Shown here piece after piece: positions 17,552 through 25,290 of a stretch of 64,000 nucleotides of DNA. Position 1 is the first letter of the stretch; every line of letters begins with the position of its first letter. Origin of the DNA: Nannocystis exedens (lineage in GTDB: Bacteria; Myxococcota_A; Polyangia; Nannocystales; Nannocystaceae); contig NZ_NETK01000001.1 in NCBI RefSeq assembly GCF_002343915.1, forward strand, positions 5,408,001 through 5,472,000, in the 5' to 3' direction. The position numbers and the translations under genes were made by a program. A model generated the notes under the pieces. The model saw only the letters and a program-made list of their open reading frames with translations. It had not been told where the DNA came from and searched no databases.

Positions 17552-19306
17552 CCCCAGCGCGGCGAGCTGGACATGCTCTTCGGGGGCATCGGATGGGTTC
17601 TGCAGAATGACCTCCAGGACATGTCCACGAGGGCAGAGATAAGGTCCAAGGTCGTCGGAGCTGCCGAGCTTCGCGGCGAGGTGTTCGACGTTCGGCACGC
17701 CGAGTCCGGTGGCGGGGTCGAAGCCGGGGGCGGCGCGGAAGCCGGGGAGGAGCTGCCAGCGGCGGGTGCTGTCATCCGCGAGCAGCGGCAGCTCGAGGTC
17801 GGTGTCGCCGTCGACGATGTCGCGCAGCAGCGCGGGATCGCGGGCGCAGGCGGCGTAGAGGCGCGGCTGGAGCTGGCCGAGGCGCGCGAGCCCGCGGGCG
17901 CGGCGGCGTCGGTTGAGGCGGGCGACGATGCCGGCCCAGATCGGCGCGGCCAGGCTGGTGCCGCCGGCGTCGTCGCGGAACTCGCCGTCGAGCAGGCAGG
18001 CGTAGGCGGTGGGCCGCTCGCCCGCGTCCGGGCCCCAGGCCATCAGGGCGACGTCGGGCTGCACGCGGCCCGCGGCGGGCACGGGAGCGCCCGCGGGGCC
18101 GCGCGAGATCTCCCGCGGCAAGACGCCGCGCTGATAGGCGGGCACCGGCACGTGGACGCTGACGCCGCCGCTGCCGGCGAGCGCGGGCAGGCCGATCGCT
18201 TCGCGCAGGGCGGACGAGACCGGGGCGCTCCAGGCGACCTCGCGCCACGGCTCGTGCGCGACCACCTGGGTGCCGCCGACGCTGAGGACGCGGGCCTCGC
18301 ACCCGGGAAACGTATCGCGCGGGACGAGCGCGTCGCAGGCGTCGCGCGCGGGGCCGCTGCTGGGGAAGCCGTCGTAGGCGCCCCAGTCACCGCTGGCGGC
18401 GATCACGGTGACGCCGAGGATGGCCGCCCGATCGAGCAAACCGGCGAACCGCCGGCGACCGTGCACGGCGTAGTACTGGCGCGCGGGCGCGCTCCAGCTG
18501 GTGACGGCGATGGTCGGCGCTCGGGACATGTCCGAAAGAACATGCTCCAAGAATGTGCCCCACGGGTCGGCGGCGACGGTCGGGTCGATGAAGTAGACGA
18601 CGAGGCGGGCGCGCGGGGCGACGGCGGCCAGCCACTGCAGGCCCATCGTGGTCTCGAAGCGGAACCGCGGGTCGGCGGCGCAGGCGGCCAGCGGCGCGAG
18701 CTCGACCAACTCGACCAGCGGCGGCGAGAGGCCGAAGGCGCGGGCGAAGCCGTGGACGTCGGCGGCGTCGGGCACGCCGCCGAGGGCCATGACGGCGATC
18801 GTCTCGCCCTCGCCGTCGACGTCGCGATCGAAGCGATAGCCGCGGGCGAGCTCGGCGGGCCGCAGCCCGGTCGCGGGCGCGGACGGCGGCGCGACGCCCG
18901 GATCGACGAGCAGGCGCGGCGGCGCCGGGACGCGCCACGGGCCGAGCTCGAGCGCATCGAGGCAGGATGCGAGCTCGGGCGGGACGAGCAGCCGCGCGGC
19001 GTCGTCGACGAGGCGCCGGCGGGCGAGCAGCTGTTGCGCACCTGCCTGTCCCAGGAGACAGGTGAGCTGCGCGCGGTCGAGCTCGGCGTGCCAGGTGAGG
19101 TCGGCGAGGCCGGTCGCGACGGGGCGAAGATCGGCGCCTGCGAACCACGCCGCGACCGCGGCGTGGACCGCGGGCGGCTGGGCGATGCGGGCAGCGAGGC
19201 CGGGGCGATCGAGGTGCCGGCCGAACCGCGGATCGCCGGGCGACGAGACCGCGTCGGCGAGGTCGCCCAGATCGGCCGCCGCGGCCAGCTGCAAGCTCAG
19301 GCGCAC
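17546..19306 (-). CDS. S53 (sedolisin/kumamolisin-like) peptidase, no signal peptide
   Basis: 586 residues. GTG at 19306 is chosen because it overlaps the TGA of the upstream halogenase-like gene (GTGCGCCTGA), giving translational coupling. Residues 1-110 look like a pro-kumamolisin activation domain (VSSPGDPRFGRHL). The S53 domain follows, with E218, oxyanion D307 (ASGDWGAYDG) and nucleophile S451 (GGTSLAAPIW). The catalytic Asp expected four residues after the Glu is Gly222 (ETTMG instead of ExxxD), so activity may be altered. No secretion signal is present, which fits an intracellular role such as leader-peptide removal. The last 35 or so residues (LCPRGHVLEVILQ) are read from a copy of the dispersed palindrome. 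In-frame copies also occur at 18521-18550 and 19045-19062. Confidence 0.85.
   Translation of the reverse strand: MRLSLQLAAAADLGDLADAVSSPGDPRFGRHLDRPGLAARIAQPPAVHAAVAAWFAGADLRPVATGLADLTWHAELDRAQLTCLLGQAGAQQLLARRRLVDDAARLLVPPELASCLDALELGPWRVPAPPRLLVDPGVAPPSAPATGLRPAELARGYRFDRDVDGEGETIAVMALGGVPDAADVHGFARAFGLSPPLVELVELAPLAACAADPRFRFETTMGLQWLAAVAPRARLVVYFIDPTVAADPWGTFLEHVLSDMSRAPTIAVTSWSAPARQYYAVHGRRRFAGLLDRAAILGVTVIAASGDWGAYDGFPSSGPARDACDALVPRDTFPGCEARVLSVGGTQVVAHEPWREVAWSAPVSSALREAIGLPALAGSGGVSVHVPVPAYQRGVLPREISRGPAGAPVPAAGRVQPDVALMAWGPDAGERPTAYACLLDGEFRDDAGGTSLAAPIWAGIVARLNRRRRARGLARLGQLQPRLYAACARDPALLRDIVDGDTDLELPLLADDSTRRWQLLPGFRAAPGFDPATGLGVPNVEHLAAKLGSSDDLGPYLCPRGHVLEVILQNPSDAPEEHVQLAALGS
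19045..19062. repeat. dispersed palindrome copy inside the S53 gene
   Basis: CCTGTC-CCAGGA-GACAGG, 6-bp arms, in frame in the pro-domain of the peptidase (translated LTCLLGQ). Confidence 0.5.
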
Positions 19307-21126
19307 GCGACGGCCTCGAGCGGGGGCGGCACCGACGCGGGCGCGCGCGGGCCTTCGAGCCTGATGAAACCCTTCATCGCGGCCACGCGGACGATGCCGA
19401 GCACGGCGCCGCGCAGGACCGCGGGGTCGCGGGCGGGGAACAGCGCCCGGGCGCGCGCGAGCAGGCCGGCGACGTCGCTGCACTCGCGCATGGCCGCGAC
19501 CACGGGGGCCAGCGCCGGGTCGATGCGCGCGGGGGTGGCCGCGAGCCGGTGGCTCATCTGCGGGGTCTCGGTCACGAGGTCATGGTACACCTCGAGGTGC
19601 CCGCTGAGGCCGCGCTCGAGGCCCGGCTCGGTGCGCAGGTCGAGGCGGAACGGGGCCACGAGCGCGTATGTCTCGCGGGACAGGTCCTCGGGGTCAGGCA
19701 CGCCGGCGTCGCGGTAGATCGCCTCGAGCCCGTCGGCCGCGCCGCTGATGCCCTGGATCAGCGGCACCACCACCTCCGCGCCGGCGCCGAGCGCCCGCGG
19801 GACCGGGAAGAACCCGGCGGTCGCCATCGTGAAGGCCTGCCGGTCCTCGAGCCGCAGGCGACCCGAGGCGTTGACGAGCTGCTGCGCCGTCCACCACCAC
19901 GAGGGCGCCGCCTTGTTGTTCCCATAGAAATAGCGGGCGAGGGTGAGGAAGGCGCCGTACTCGCCGCGCAGATAATCCGAGTACGCCCGCCACAGGCTCG
20001 CGGCCGGCAAGTCGGGCCGCGCGCGCCGGGTCAGCCACGTGTAAGCGGCGCGGTGACCTGTCTGAAGGGCCAGGGTGACGCCGGTCGAAAGGATCGGGTC
20101 GACGAACATCGCCGCGTCGCCCGCGGCCGCCCAGCCGTCGCCGACGGTCTCCCTGGCCCACGACGACCAGTCCTGGCACGCCCCGACGCGCGCCCCCTTT
20201 GGTAAAATGTCGTCGCGCAGGGTCGCGTGCTCGATCAAGCCCGCGACCTCGGGGCACGAGCGCAGCGACTTCCAAAAGAAGGTCTCGAGGTCGACGCCGT
20301 CCAGCTTGTCCGCGAAGTGGTGGCGGTTGGTGACGACGCCGACGGTCATCCGATTGCGGCCGAGCGGGAAGTACCAGATCCACCCGTGCTCGATGGCGGC
20401 GATGAAGACGGTCGACCGATCTTGCGAGCCGCTGAAGGTGACCTTCCACTCGGCCCCCTGCAAATAACCGTAGACCGCGAAGTTGTTGAGGTTCTCGTCG
20501 TAGACCCGCTCGCCCTTCGTCAAAAGGTGCGACAGGCCGGTGGCGTCGAGCACGAAGTCGGCGGTGATCGAGCCGCTGTTGCCGGCGTCGTCCTCCCAGG
20601 TGATCATGTGCTGCGACGAATTTCCCACGCGCTGCGCCCCGAGCGCCTTGGTGCCCTCGCGGACGTCGGCGCCGAGGCGGCGGGCGTTGTCGAGCAGCAA
20701 TTCGTCGAAGCGCGAGCGCTCGACGTTGAACGCGGAATAGGGGGTGCGCTGGGTGTGGCCGGGGCCGAGCAGCTTCTCGAAGTCCTGGCCGGTGACTTCG
20801 ATGATCGAGGCGTCGCCGCCGGCGCGGGAGATCGTCTTGAGCGTCAGGTAATCCGCGGTCCACGGCGTGCGGTCCCTGCCCCAGATGAAGGTGACGCCCA
20901 TCTTCTTCACGAAATCGGAGGCGAGCATCGTCTGATAGACGCCGAGGTCCTCGAGCACGCCGTTGGCGGCCGGGATCGTCGATTCGCCGATGTGCCAGCG
21001 CGGGAACCGACACTTTTCGAGGAGGACGATCTTGGCCCCGGGGGCGTACTTCCTGGCGATCGCGGCGAAGGTGCTGCCGGCGGGGCCGCCGCCCAAAACG
21101 ACACAATCTGCATGCTCGACGGTCAT
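19297..21126 (-). CDS. flavin-dependent halogenase-like oxidoreductase
   Basis: 609 residues. N-terminal FAD-binding motif GGGPAG at 12-17, and a downstream FAD loop GDAAMFVDPILSTGVTLAL at about 336-354. W249-I-W-Y-F-P254 matches the WxWxIP signature of flavin-dependent halogenases with Phe for Ile, and K74/K75 in DFVKKMGVTFIWG lies where the catalytic Lys of these enzymes is found. The C terminus is about 70-100 residues longer than in typical members. It lies 88 bp after a 47-residue peptide gene, separated by a terminator, and is coupled to the S53 peptidase. The peptide contains no Trp or Tyr, so the target could be Phe or His, or the enzyme may be an oxygenase. Function as a true halogenase is inferred. 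Confidence 0.82.
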   Translation of the reverse strand: MTVEHADCVVLGGGPAGSTFAAIARKYAPGAKIVLLEKCRFPRWHIGESTIPAANGVLEDLGVYQTMLASDFVKKMGVTFIWGRDRTPWTADYLTLKTISRAGGDASIIEVTGQDFEKLLGPGHTQRTPYSAFNVERSRFDELLLDNARRLGADVREGTKALGAQRVGNSSQHMITWEDDAGNSGSITADFVLDATGLSHLLTKGERVYDENLNNFAVYGYLQGAEWKVTFSGSQDRSTVFIAAIEHGWIWYFPLGRNRMTVGVVTNRHHFADKLDGVDLETFFWKSLRSCPEVAGLIEHATLRDDILPKGARVGACQDWSSWARETVGDGWAAAGDAAMFVDPILSTGVTLALQTGHRAAYTWLTRRARPDLPAASLWRAYSDYLRGEYGAFLTLARYFYGNNKAAPSWWWTAQQLVNASGRLRLEDRQAFTMATAGFFPVPRALGAGAEVVVPLIQGISGAADGLEAIYRDAGVPDPEDLSRETYALVAPFRLDLRTEPGLERGLSGHLEVYHDLVTETPQMSHRLAATPARIDPALAPVVAAMRECSDVAGLLARARALFPARDPAVLRGAVLGIVRVAAMKGFIRLEGPRAPASVPPPLEAVACA

Positions 21127-21164
21127 GGCGAATCCTCGGTGTCTCGATGCTGCGAAGGACGGGC

Positions 21165-21204
21165 AAAAAAAGCGCCGCGGAGCCGGGGGGTCGGCTCCGC
21201 GGCG
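21165..21204 (-). terminator. terminator/attenuator between the peptide and halogenase-like genes
   Basis: Arms CGCCGCGGAGCC (21173-21184) and GGCTCCGCGGCG (21193-21204) pair perfectly, with one more G-C pair inside and a 6-base loop. On the minus strand the stem is followed by seven T. It lies 11 bp after the stop of the 47-residue peptide, so most transcripts should end here, giving more peptide mRNA than enzyme mRNA. Confidence 0.85.
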
Positions 21205-21214
21205 GCTGGGCGGC

Positions 21215-21358
21215 TCAGAAGCCGAAGTTGATGTCGGTCAGGGGGACGCTGTCGAATTCGACGACCTGCAGGTCCTCGGCTTGGCCCTCGCGGACCTCGA
21301 AGCGGCTGTCCTGGCTGTGGGTGGTCTCGGCGGACTGGGTGTTCTCTTGCTTGTTCAT
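21215..21358 (-). CDS. 47-residue peptide, candidate RiPP precursor
   Basis: Starts MNKQENTQSAETTHSQDSRF and ends PLTDINFGF. A strong ribosome binding site GGAG lies 8 bp before the ATG. The first 32 residues are polar and acidic (leader-like); the tail FDSVPLTDINFGF is more hydrophobic and rich in Phe (core-like). There is no Cys, Trp, Tyr or signal peptide. It sits 53 bp after the di-iron oxidase gene and directly before a terminator hairpin and the halogenase-like gene, the arrangement of a precursor peptide with its modifying enzymes. I recognise no family. It could instead be a small regulatory or structural protein, but the context favours a substrate. Confidence 0.75.
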   Translation of the reverse strand: MNKQENTQSAETTHSQDSRFEVREGQAEDLQVVEFDSVPLTDINFGF

Positions 21359-21411
21359 GGTCGTTTCTCCGTGGTGATGACAATGGTGGATAGTGATAGG
21401 ATTCGAGGAGC

Positions 21412-22137
21412 TCAGTGGAGCCGGCAGGGGGCGAGCAGCGCCTCGATGTCGAGGTCGCTCGGCGGACCGGCGGGTGCGGGGGTGAAGCAGAGGACGGCGG
21501 TGTCGCGCGCGGCCTCGGCGATCCGGGTCTGCTCGCCGACAGTGAGGCGGGCGACCGCGAGGAGGGTGTCGGCGACGTGATCGCCGTCGCTGCCGGCGGC
21601 GCTGTGGACCCGCAAGCACCGGGTGGCGCGCGTGCCGGCGGGGAGGATGGCCTCGACCGCGCGGATGTCGGGCTCGCGCACCGTCATCGCCAGCCGCTCG
21701 ATGGCGTAGGCGTAGCCGACGCAGCCGATCGGGTCGAAGGCGTGGACGCTGCGCTCGAAGTACTCGACCAGGCGGATCGCGGTGGCCGGACGCACGCGCT
21801 CGACGACTCGCAGCGCGTCGTAGCCGAGGTCGCGGAGGTCCCTCAGCGCGAGCCGATCGTGGTGGCTCTCCTCGCGCGCACGCTCGCGGGCCCAATTCGC
21901 GAGGACGCTGCGACCGGCGGCCGCGAACCGCTCGGCGGCGAGGCCGAGCAGGGTCGGCGTGGAGTGCGTGAGGTGGTAGAGGCCGGCCAGGCGCCAGGCC
22001 CAGCGAGTGGCGGTGAGCGGCGGGACCGCCTCGGGCCGCGCGCACACGAAGGCGGAGGCGACGGCGCGGTCGAGGAGGCTGCGGACGGAGGCGACGGCGC
22101 GGTCGCTCGCGGTCGTTGTCGGGGTCGCGTTGACCAT
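21412..22137 (-). CDS. heme-oxygenase-like di-iron oxidase (HDO/TenA-PqqC fold)
   Basis: 241 residues, all-helical. Candidate metal ligands follow the HDO pattern: E90-x-x-H93 in AREESHHDRL, E147 in GYAYAIERLA, and H178 with D184-x-x-H187 in RVHSAAGSDGDHVAD. Members of this superfamily use two metal ions and O2 for oxidative cleavage, decarboxylation or N-oxygenation of amino acids and fatty acids. It is first in a leftward run with the peptide, the halogenase-like enzyme and the S53 peptidase, so its likely substrate is the peptide or an amino acid of the pathway. The ATG at 22137 follows only a weak ribosome binding site (GAG); the frame is open upstream but is less protein-like there. Confidence 0.75.
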   Translation of the reverse strand: MVNATPTTTASDRAVASVRSLLDRAVASAFVCARPEAVPPLTATRWAWRLAGLYHLTHSTPTLLGLAAERFAAAGRSVLANWARERAREESHHDRLALRDLRDLGYDALRVVERVRPATAIRLVEYFERSVHAFDPIGCVGYAYAIERLAMTVREPDIRAVEAILPAGTRATRCLRVHSAAGSDGDHVADTLLAVARLTVGEQTRIAEAARDTAVLCFTPAPAGPPSDLDIEALLAPCRLH

Positions 22138-22220
22138 CTCGATCGCGTAGTGATCGCGGTGGTCACTTCGATCGGGCCGCCGGCCACTTTCCCGGCGGGT
22201 GGTCCGCGGAGGTGGTGAAA

Positions 22221-22235
22221 GTGCAGTGATTGCAC
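22221..22235. promoter_or_regulatory. possible operator upstream of the peptide cluster
   Basis: GTGCA-GTGAT-TGCAC inverted repeat, 84 bp before the di-iron oxidase start, in a stretch less GC-rich than its surroundings. It is a candidate regulator site for the peptide cluster; no regulator gene adjoins it. Confidence 0.3.
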
Positions 22236-22338
22236 GTACTTGAGTGACGCGAGGTCCGATGGCGGTCGGACCGCGCGCCGCGCGGCGATCGACTCCGACC
22301 TCCGAGGTCCCGATCGCGGACGGCCCGCCGCCTCCAGG

Positions 22339-22384
22339 CATGTCGCGCGAGACATGCCCTCGAGGGCATGTCGATCAGGACAGG
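22339..22384. repeat. cluster of three palindromes at the end of the M28 gene
   Basis: CATGTC-GCGCGA-GACATG (22339-22356), then the perfect CATGCCCTCGAGGGCATG (22353-22370), then TGTCGATCAGGACAGG reaching into the M28 stop. They are nested and overlap by four bases. The cluster lies between the M28 gene and the di-iron oxidase gene, both leftward, and may end the M28 transcript. Confidence 0.7.
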
Positions 22385-23454
22385 ACGTCTTCGAGGCCGG
22401 CGACCAACCACGAGAGCTGCTGGCGCTGCGGGTGGGTCAGCGGACCGCGGGCGGCGGCGGCCGCCAGGGCGTCGAGCTCGGCGAGGGCCAGCGAGGCGGC
22501 AGGGAGGTGCGGCGCGAGGTGACGCGCGAGGGCCCGCAACGAGGCGAGGGTGGCGACGTCGTCGCGGGCGTGGGTGTCGAACGGGGCGGGCACCTCGGGC
22601 CGCTCGCGCAGCAGCTGGACCAGGCGGGCGAGGTAGTCGACGGTGGCGACGATCTTGTCGTAGTCGAGCCGATCGGGGGTGTCGGTCGGCTGGTGGTAGT
22701 GCTCCCAGCGCCCGCAGCTGAGGAACAGCACCGGGACGCCGGCCTCGCGGAAGGGGTGGTAGTCGCTCAGCGGCGGGATGACGTCGAGATCGGCGCGGCG
22801 CGGGTAGATGCCGCCGGCGATCGCGGCGTCGTCGACCAGCTCGCCGGCGCCATGACTGAGCTCGGCGCCGAGGACGAACACGGAGTCGCGGACCTCGCTC
22901 GGGCAGCCGACCGGCCCGAGGGCGTGGCCGCACAGGTCCATGCACACCATCATGTCGATGCTGGCGAGCGGCGCGGTCGGATGGGCGACGTGGTACATCG
23001 AACCCATGGTGCCGTGGAGGAAGTGCGGCGGCTCCTCGCCGTCGTACGCGGCGAGGACGACGCGCCGCCCCGGCCGCCCCCGCGCGACCAGCTCGCGCCC
23101 GACCTCGACGAGGATCGCCACCGCCGCGGCGTTGTCGTCGGCGCCCCAAAAGACGGTGTCGTCGGACAGCGAGCCCAAATGATCGTAGTGCGCGGCGACG
23201 ACGATCGTTCGCTCGCCGAGCGGCCCGGCCCCGGGGACCTCGGCGAGGACGTTGGCGCCGCAGTCGGGCACGGGCTGCAAATACCCGTCGGTGCCGCCCG
23301 GCGCGGCTCCGATGGCGCGAAACTCGTCGACGATCCGCATCCGCGCGGCCACACCCCCGGGCGTGCCGGGCGCCCGGCCGGCGCACTCCGGCGAACAGAG
23401 GTAGCGAACGAGCGCCTCGATCCGCGCGCGTCTGTCCGAAAGGCGAGCTTGCAT
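22375..23454 (-). CDS. M28-family zinc aminopeptidase, cytoplasmic
   Basis: 359 residues with no signal peptide. Zinc-site motifs of family M28 are complete: H89 in AAHYDHLG, the Asp of FWGADDNAA (106-107), catalytic E140 and ligand E141 in YDGEE, an Asp in CMDLCG and a late His in YHQPTDTPD. It removes N-terminal residues from peptides. Most bacterial relatives are exported, but this one starts MQARLSDRRARIEALVRYL and should be cytoplasmic. It lies upstream of and in line with the peptide cluster, 237 bp from the di-iron oxidase gene with palindromes between, so it could help trim a leader peptide, though a separate transcript is as likely. Confidence 0.87.
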   Translation of the reverse strand: MQARLSDRRARIEALVRYLCSPECAGRAPGTPGGVAARMRIVDEFRAIGAAPGGTDGYLQPVPDCGANVLAEVPGAGPLGERTIVVAAHYDHLGSLSDDTVFWGADDNAAAVAILVEVGRELVARGRPGRRVVLAAYDGEEPPHFLHGTMGSMYHVAHPTAPLASIDMMVCMDLCGHALGPVGCPSEVRDSVFVLGAELSHGAGELVDDAAIAGGIYPRRADLDVIPPLSDYHPFREAGVPVLFLSCGRWEHYHQPTDTPDRLDYDKIVATVDYLARLVQLLRERPEVPAPFDTHARDDVATLASLRALARHLAPHLPAASLALAELDALAAAAARGPLTHPQRQQLSWLVAGLEDVLS

Positions 23455-23804
23455 GCGACCGATCGTAGCGAAAATCCGCGGCGCCCGGGCCGGTGACGAC
23501 TGCGCGCGCGCACGCGTTCGAACGCGCCCGGCACCCCCTGACTCGCTCGCGCCGGCGCGTCGGAGAGCCGCACACCCAGGGATGGCGGAGGGCCACAGCC
23601 GCGCTGTTCATGCCGCCCCACACGGCGGAAGAGGACCTCTCGCGGCGGATCCTGGAAAGGTCGGGGCGGCCGAAGCAGGGCACAACTGAAGATGAACATT
23701 GGTCTGTCGCTGTTGAACCTGAACCGGGCGAGAACGCTCGCGCGCGGCATGGTTTGTTGACCCCAGGGACATCGCCGACCTAAACTTGAAAGATCGGAGA
23801 GAAC
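23455..23804. other. intergenic region between divergent genes
   Basis: About 350 bp between the M28 gene (leftward) and the HsdR-N-like gene (rightward). No gene is seen. It should hold both promoters. The segment just before 23805 is less GC-rich (ACTTGAAAGATCGGAGAGAAC), supplying a GGAG ribosome binding site for the rightward gene. Confidence 0.6.
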
Positions 23805-25019
23805 ATGGGCGCATTTCATGACCAGCTGCAGAGACTTGCAGAGCAGATTCGCAAGCGTTTGCCCCACGTACACGGTGAAGAGTCGACAAAGCAGGCGCTG
23901 ATTCTGCCCTTCATTGGCGCGCTCGGCTACGATATCTACGATCCGACGGAGATCCGGCCCGAATACGTGGCCGATTTCGCCAAGAAGCGCCCGGGAGGTC
24001 CGCCGGAGAAGGTCGATTATGCCATTCACCTGGCCGGTACACCCGTCATCTTCGTCGAGTGCAAGTCGGCCGATGTATCCCTGCACAATTTCAGCGGACA
24101 GCTCGCTCGCTACTTCAACGCCACTCCGGCGTGCCCGGTCGCTGTGTTGACGAACGGCGTGAAGTACCTGTTCTTCACCGATCTCGAGGAGCGGAACATC
24201 CTCAGCGAGAAGGCGTTCTTCGAGTTCGATATCTTGTCGTTCACCGAGGCCGACGTCGAGGTGCTGGAGACGTTCTCGCGCGAGCGGTTCAATCCGAGCG
24301 GCGTGCGCGAGCAGGCCGAGGAGATCATCTACACGAGCAAGATCAGCGGCTATATCGGCTCGATCCTGCGGAACCCTCCCGAGAGCTTCACGCGCTTCGT
24401 CCTCGGCGAGCTCAGCGTCTTCGCCGGCAAGCGACTCACGCCGCGAGTCATCGAGAAGTTCACGCCCACGATCAAGCGCGCGATCCAGGCGACGCTGCTC
24501 GACATGGCGACGCGGTCGATCAAGGACCAGGGGGAGCAGAAGGCGGAGATGCCGGCCGTTGCGCACCCTCCGAAGGTCGACGTGGCGGTTGCGCTCCCTC
24601 CGCCGCCGGTGATCAAGGTCGAAGAGAAGCCAGCGGCGCCGGTGGTGCCGGCGGCGCCGAACATCGTGACGACCGCGGAGGAGCTCGAGGCGCTCGATAT
24701 CATTCGTGCGATCTGCGCCGACTCACCGATGAGTGCGAATGCGCCGATTCTCCACAGGGATACGAGCAATTGGTTCACGATCTCGACCATCTCGATTCGT
24801 CGATGGTTCGTGCGGCTCTACTTCAACCAGCGCAAGAAGTCGATCTTCACCAAGGTGTCGCCCGAGCAGGCGAAGGCGCTGTCGCCGGGTTTCGAGGTCG
24901 ACAAGGGATACGTGTACATCAATTCGGTGAAAGACCTGTACCGGCTGCGTCCGCTGCTCCTCCTCGCGTACGAGGAGGCAGCGCGGCAGACCGAGCCCGC
25001 CGAGGCCGAGGTCGGTTGA
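23805..25019 (+). CDS. orphan type I restriction HsdR N-terminal-like nuclease protein
   Basis: 404 residues. The first 200 match the N-terminal domain of type I restriction R subunits and stand-alone COG4748-like proteins: ESTKQALILPFIGALGYD, then a PD-(D/E)xK core with D71 (KVDYAI), E85 and K87 in FVECKSADV, followed by QLARYF and AVLTNGVKY. No helicase domain follows; instead there is a Pro/Ala linker and a C-terminal region of about 120 residues that resembles the tail of other such proteins. No HsdM or HsdS is nearby. Base composition is somewhat lower in GC than the neighbours, which could reflect transfer. It may be a defence nuclease or a regulator. Confidence 0.82.
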   Translation: MGAFHDQLQRLAEQIRKRLPHVHGEESTKQALILPFIGALGYDIYDPTEIRPEYVADFAKKRPGGPPEKVDYAIHLAGTPVIFVECKSADVSLHNFSGQLARYFNATPACPVAVLTNGVKYLFFTDLEERNILSEKAFFEFDILSFTEADVEVLETFSRERFNPSGVREQAEEIIYTSKISGYIGSILRNPPESFTRFVLGELSVFAGKRLTPRVIEKFTPTIKRAIQATLLDMATRSIKDQGEQKAEMPAVAHPPKVDVAVALPPPPVIKVEEKPAAPVVPAAPNIVTTAEELEALDIIRAICADSPMSANAPILHRDTSNWFTISTISIRRWFVRLYFNQRKKSIFTKVSPEQAKALSPGFEVDKGYVYINSVKDLYRLRPLLLLAYEEAARQTEPAEAEVG

Positions 25020-25290
25020 GGTGCAGCTCCAGGACAGGCTGCGTCGGTGAGGCCGCCCGACCACCGTGGAGTGCCCGCTCGAGCAGCGGCTGTCGGGGCC
25101 TGCGCTTTTCGCAGGGCCCATTCTTGCGCCTCGGTCGCTACCTGGCCCTGCCCGAGCGGCGGGGCATGACAGAATCATCGCGATCTGGCCACCGCCGGCG
25201 ATGCCCCGATTCAGGAAGTGGCTGCGGTGCATCAGCCCGCGGATGCGTGACGGCCCATTGGCCGAGCTCGGAGGCCGTGATAGAAGGCGA

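Noticed and set aside
19297..21126. Tryptophan halogenase acting on the peptide's Trp
   Set aside because: The 47-residue peptide has no Trp (or Tyr), so this specific reaction on it is impossible; the family call is kept broad.
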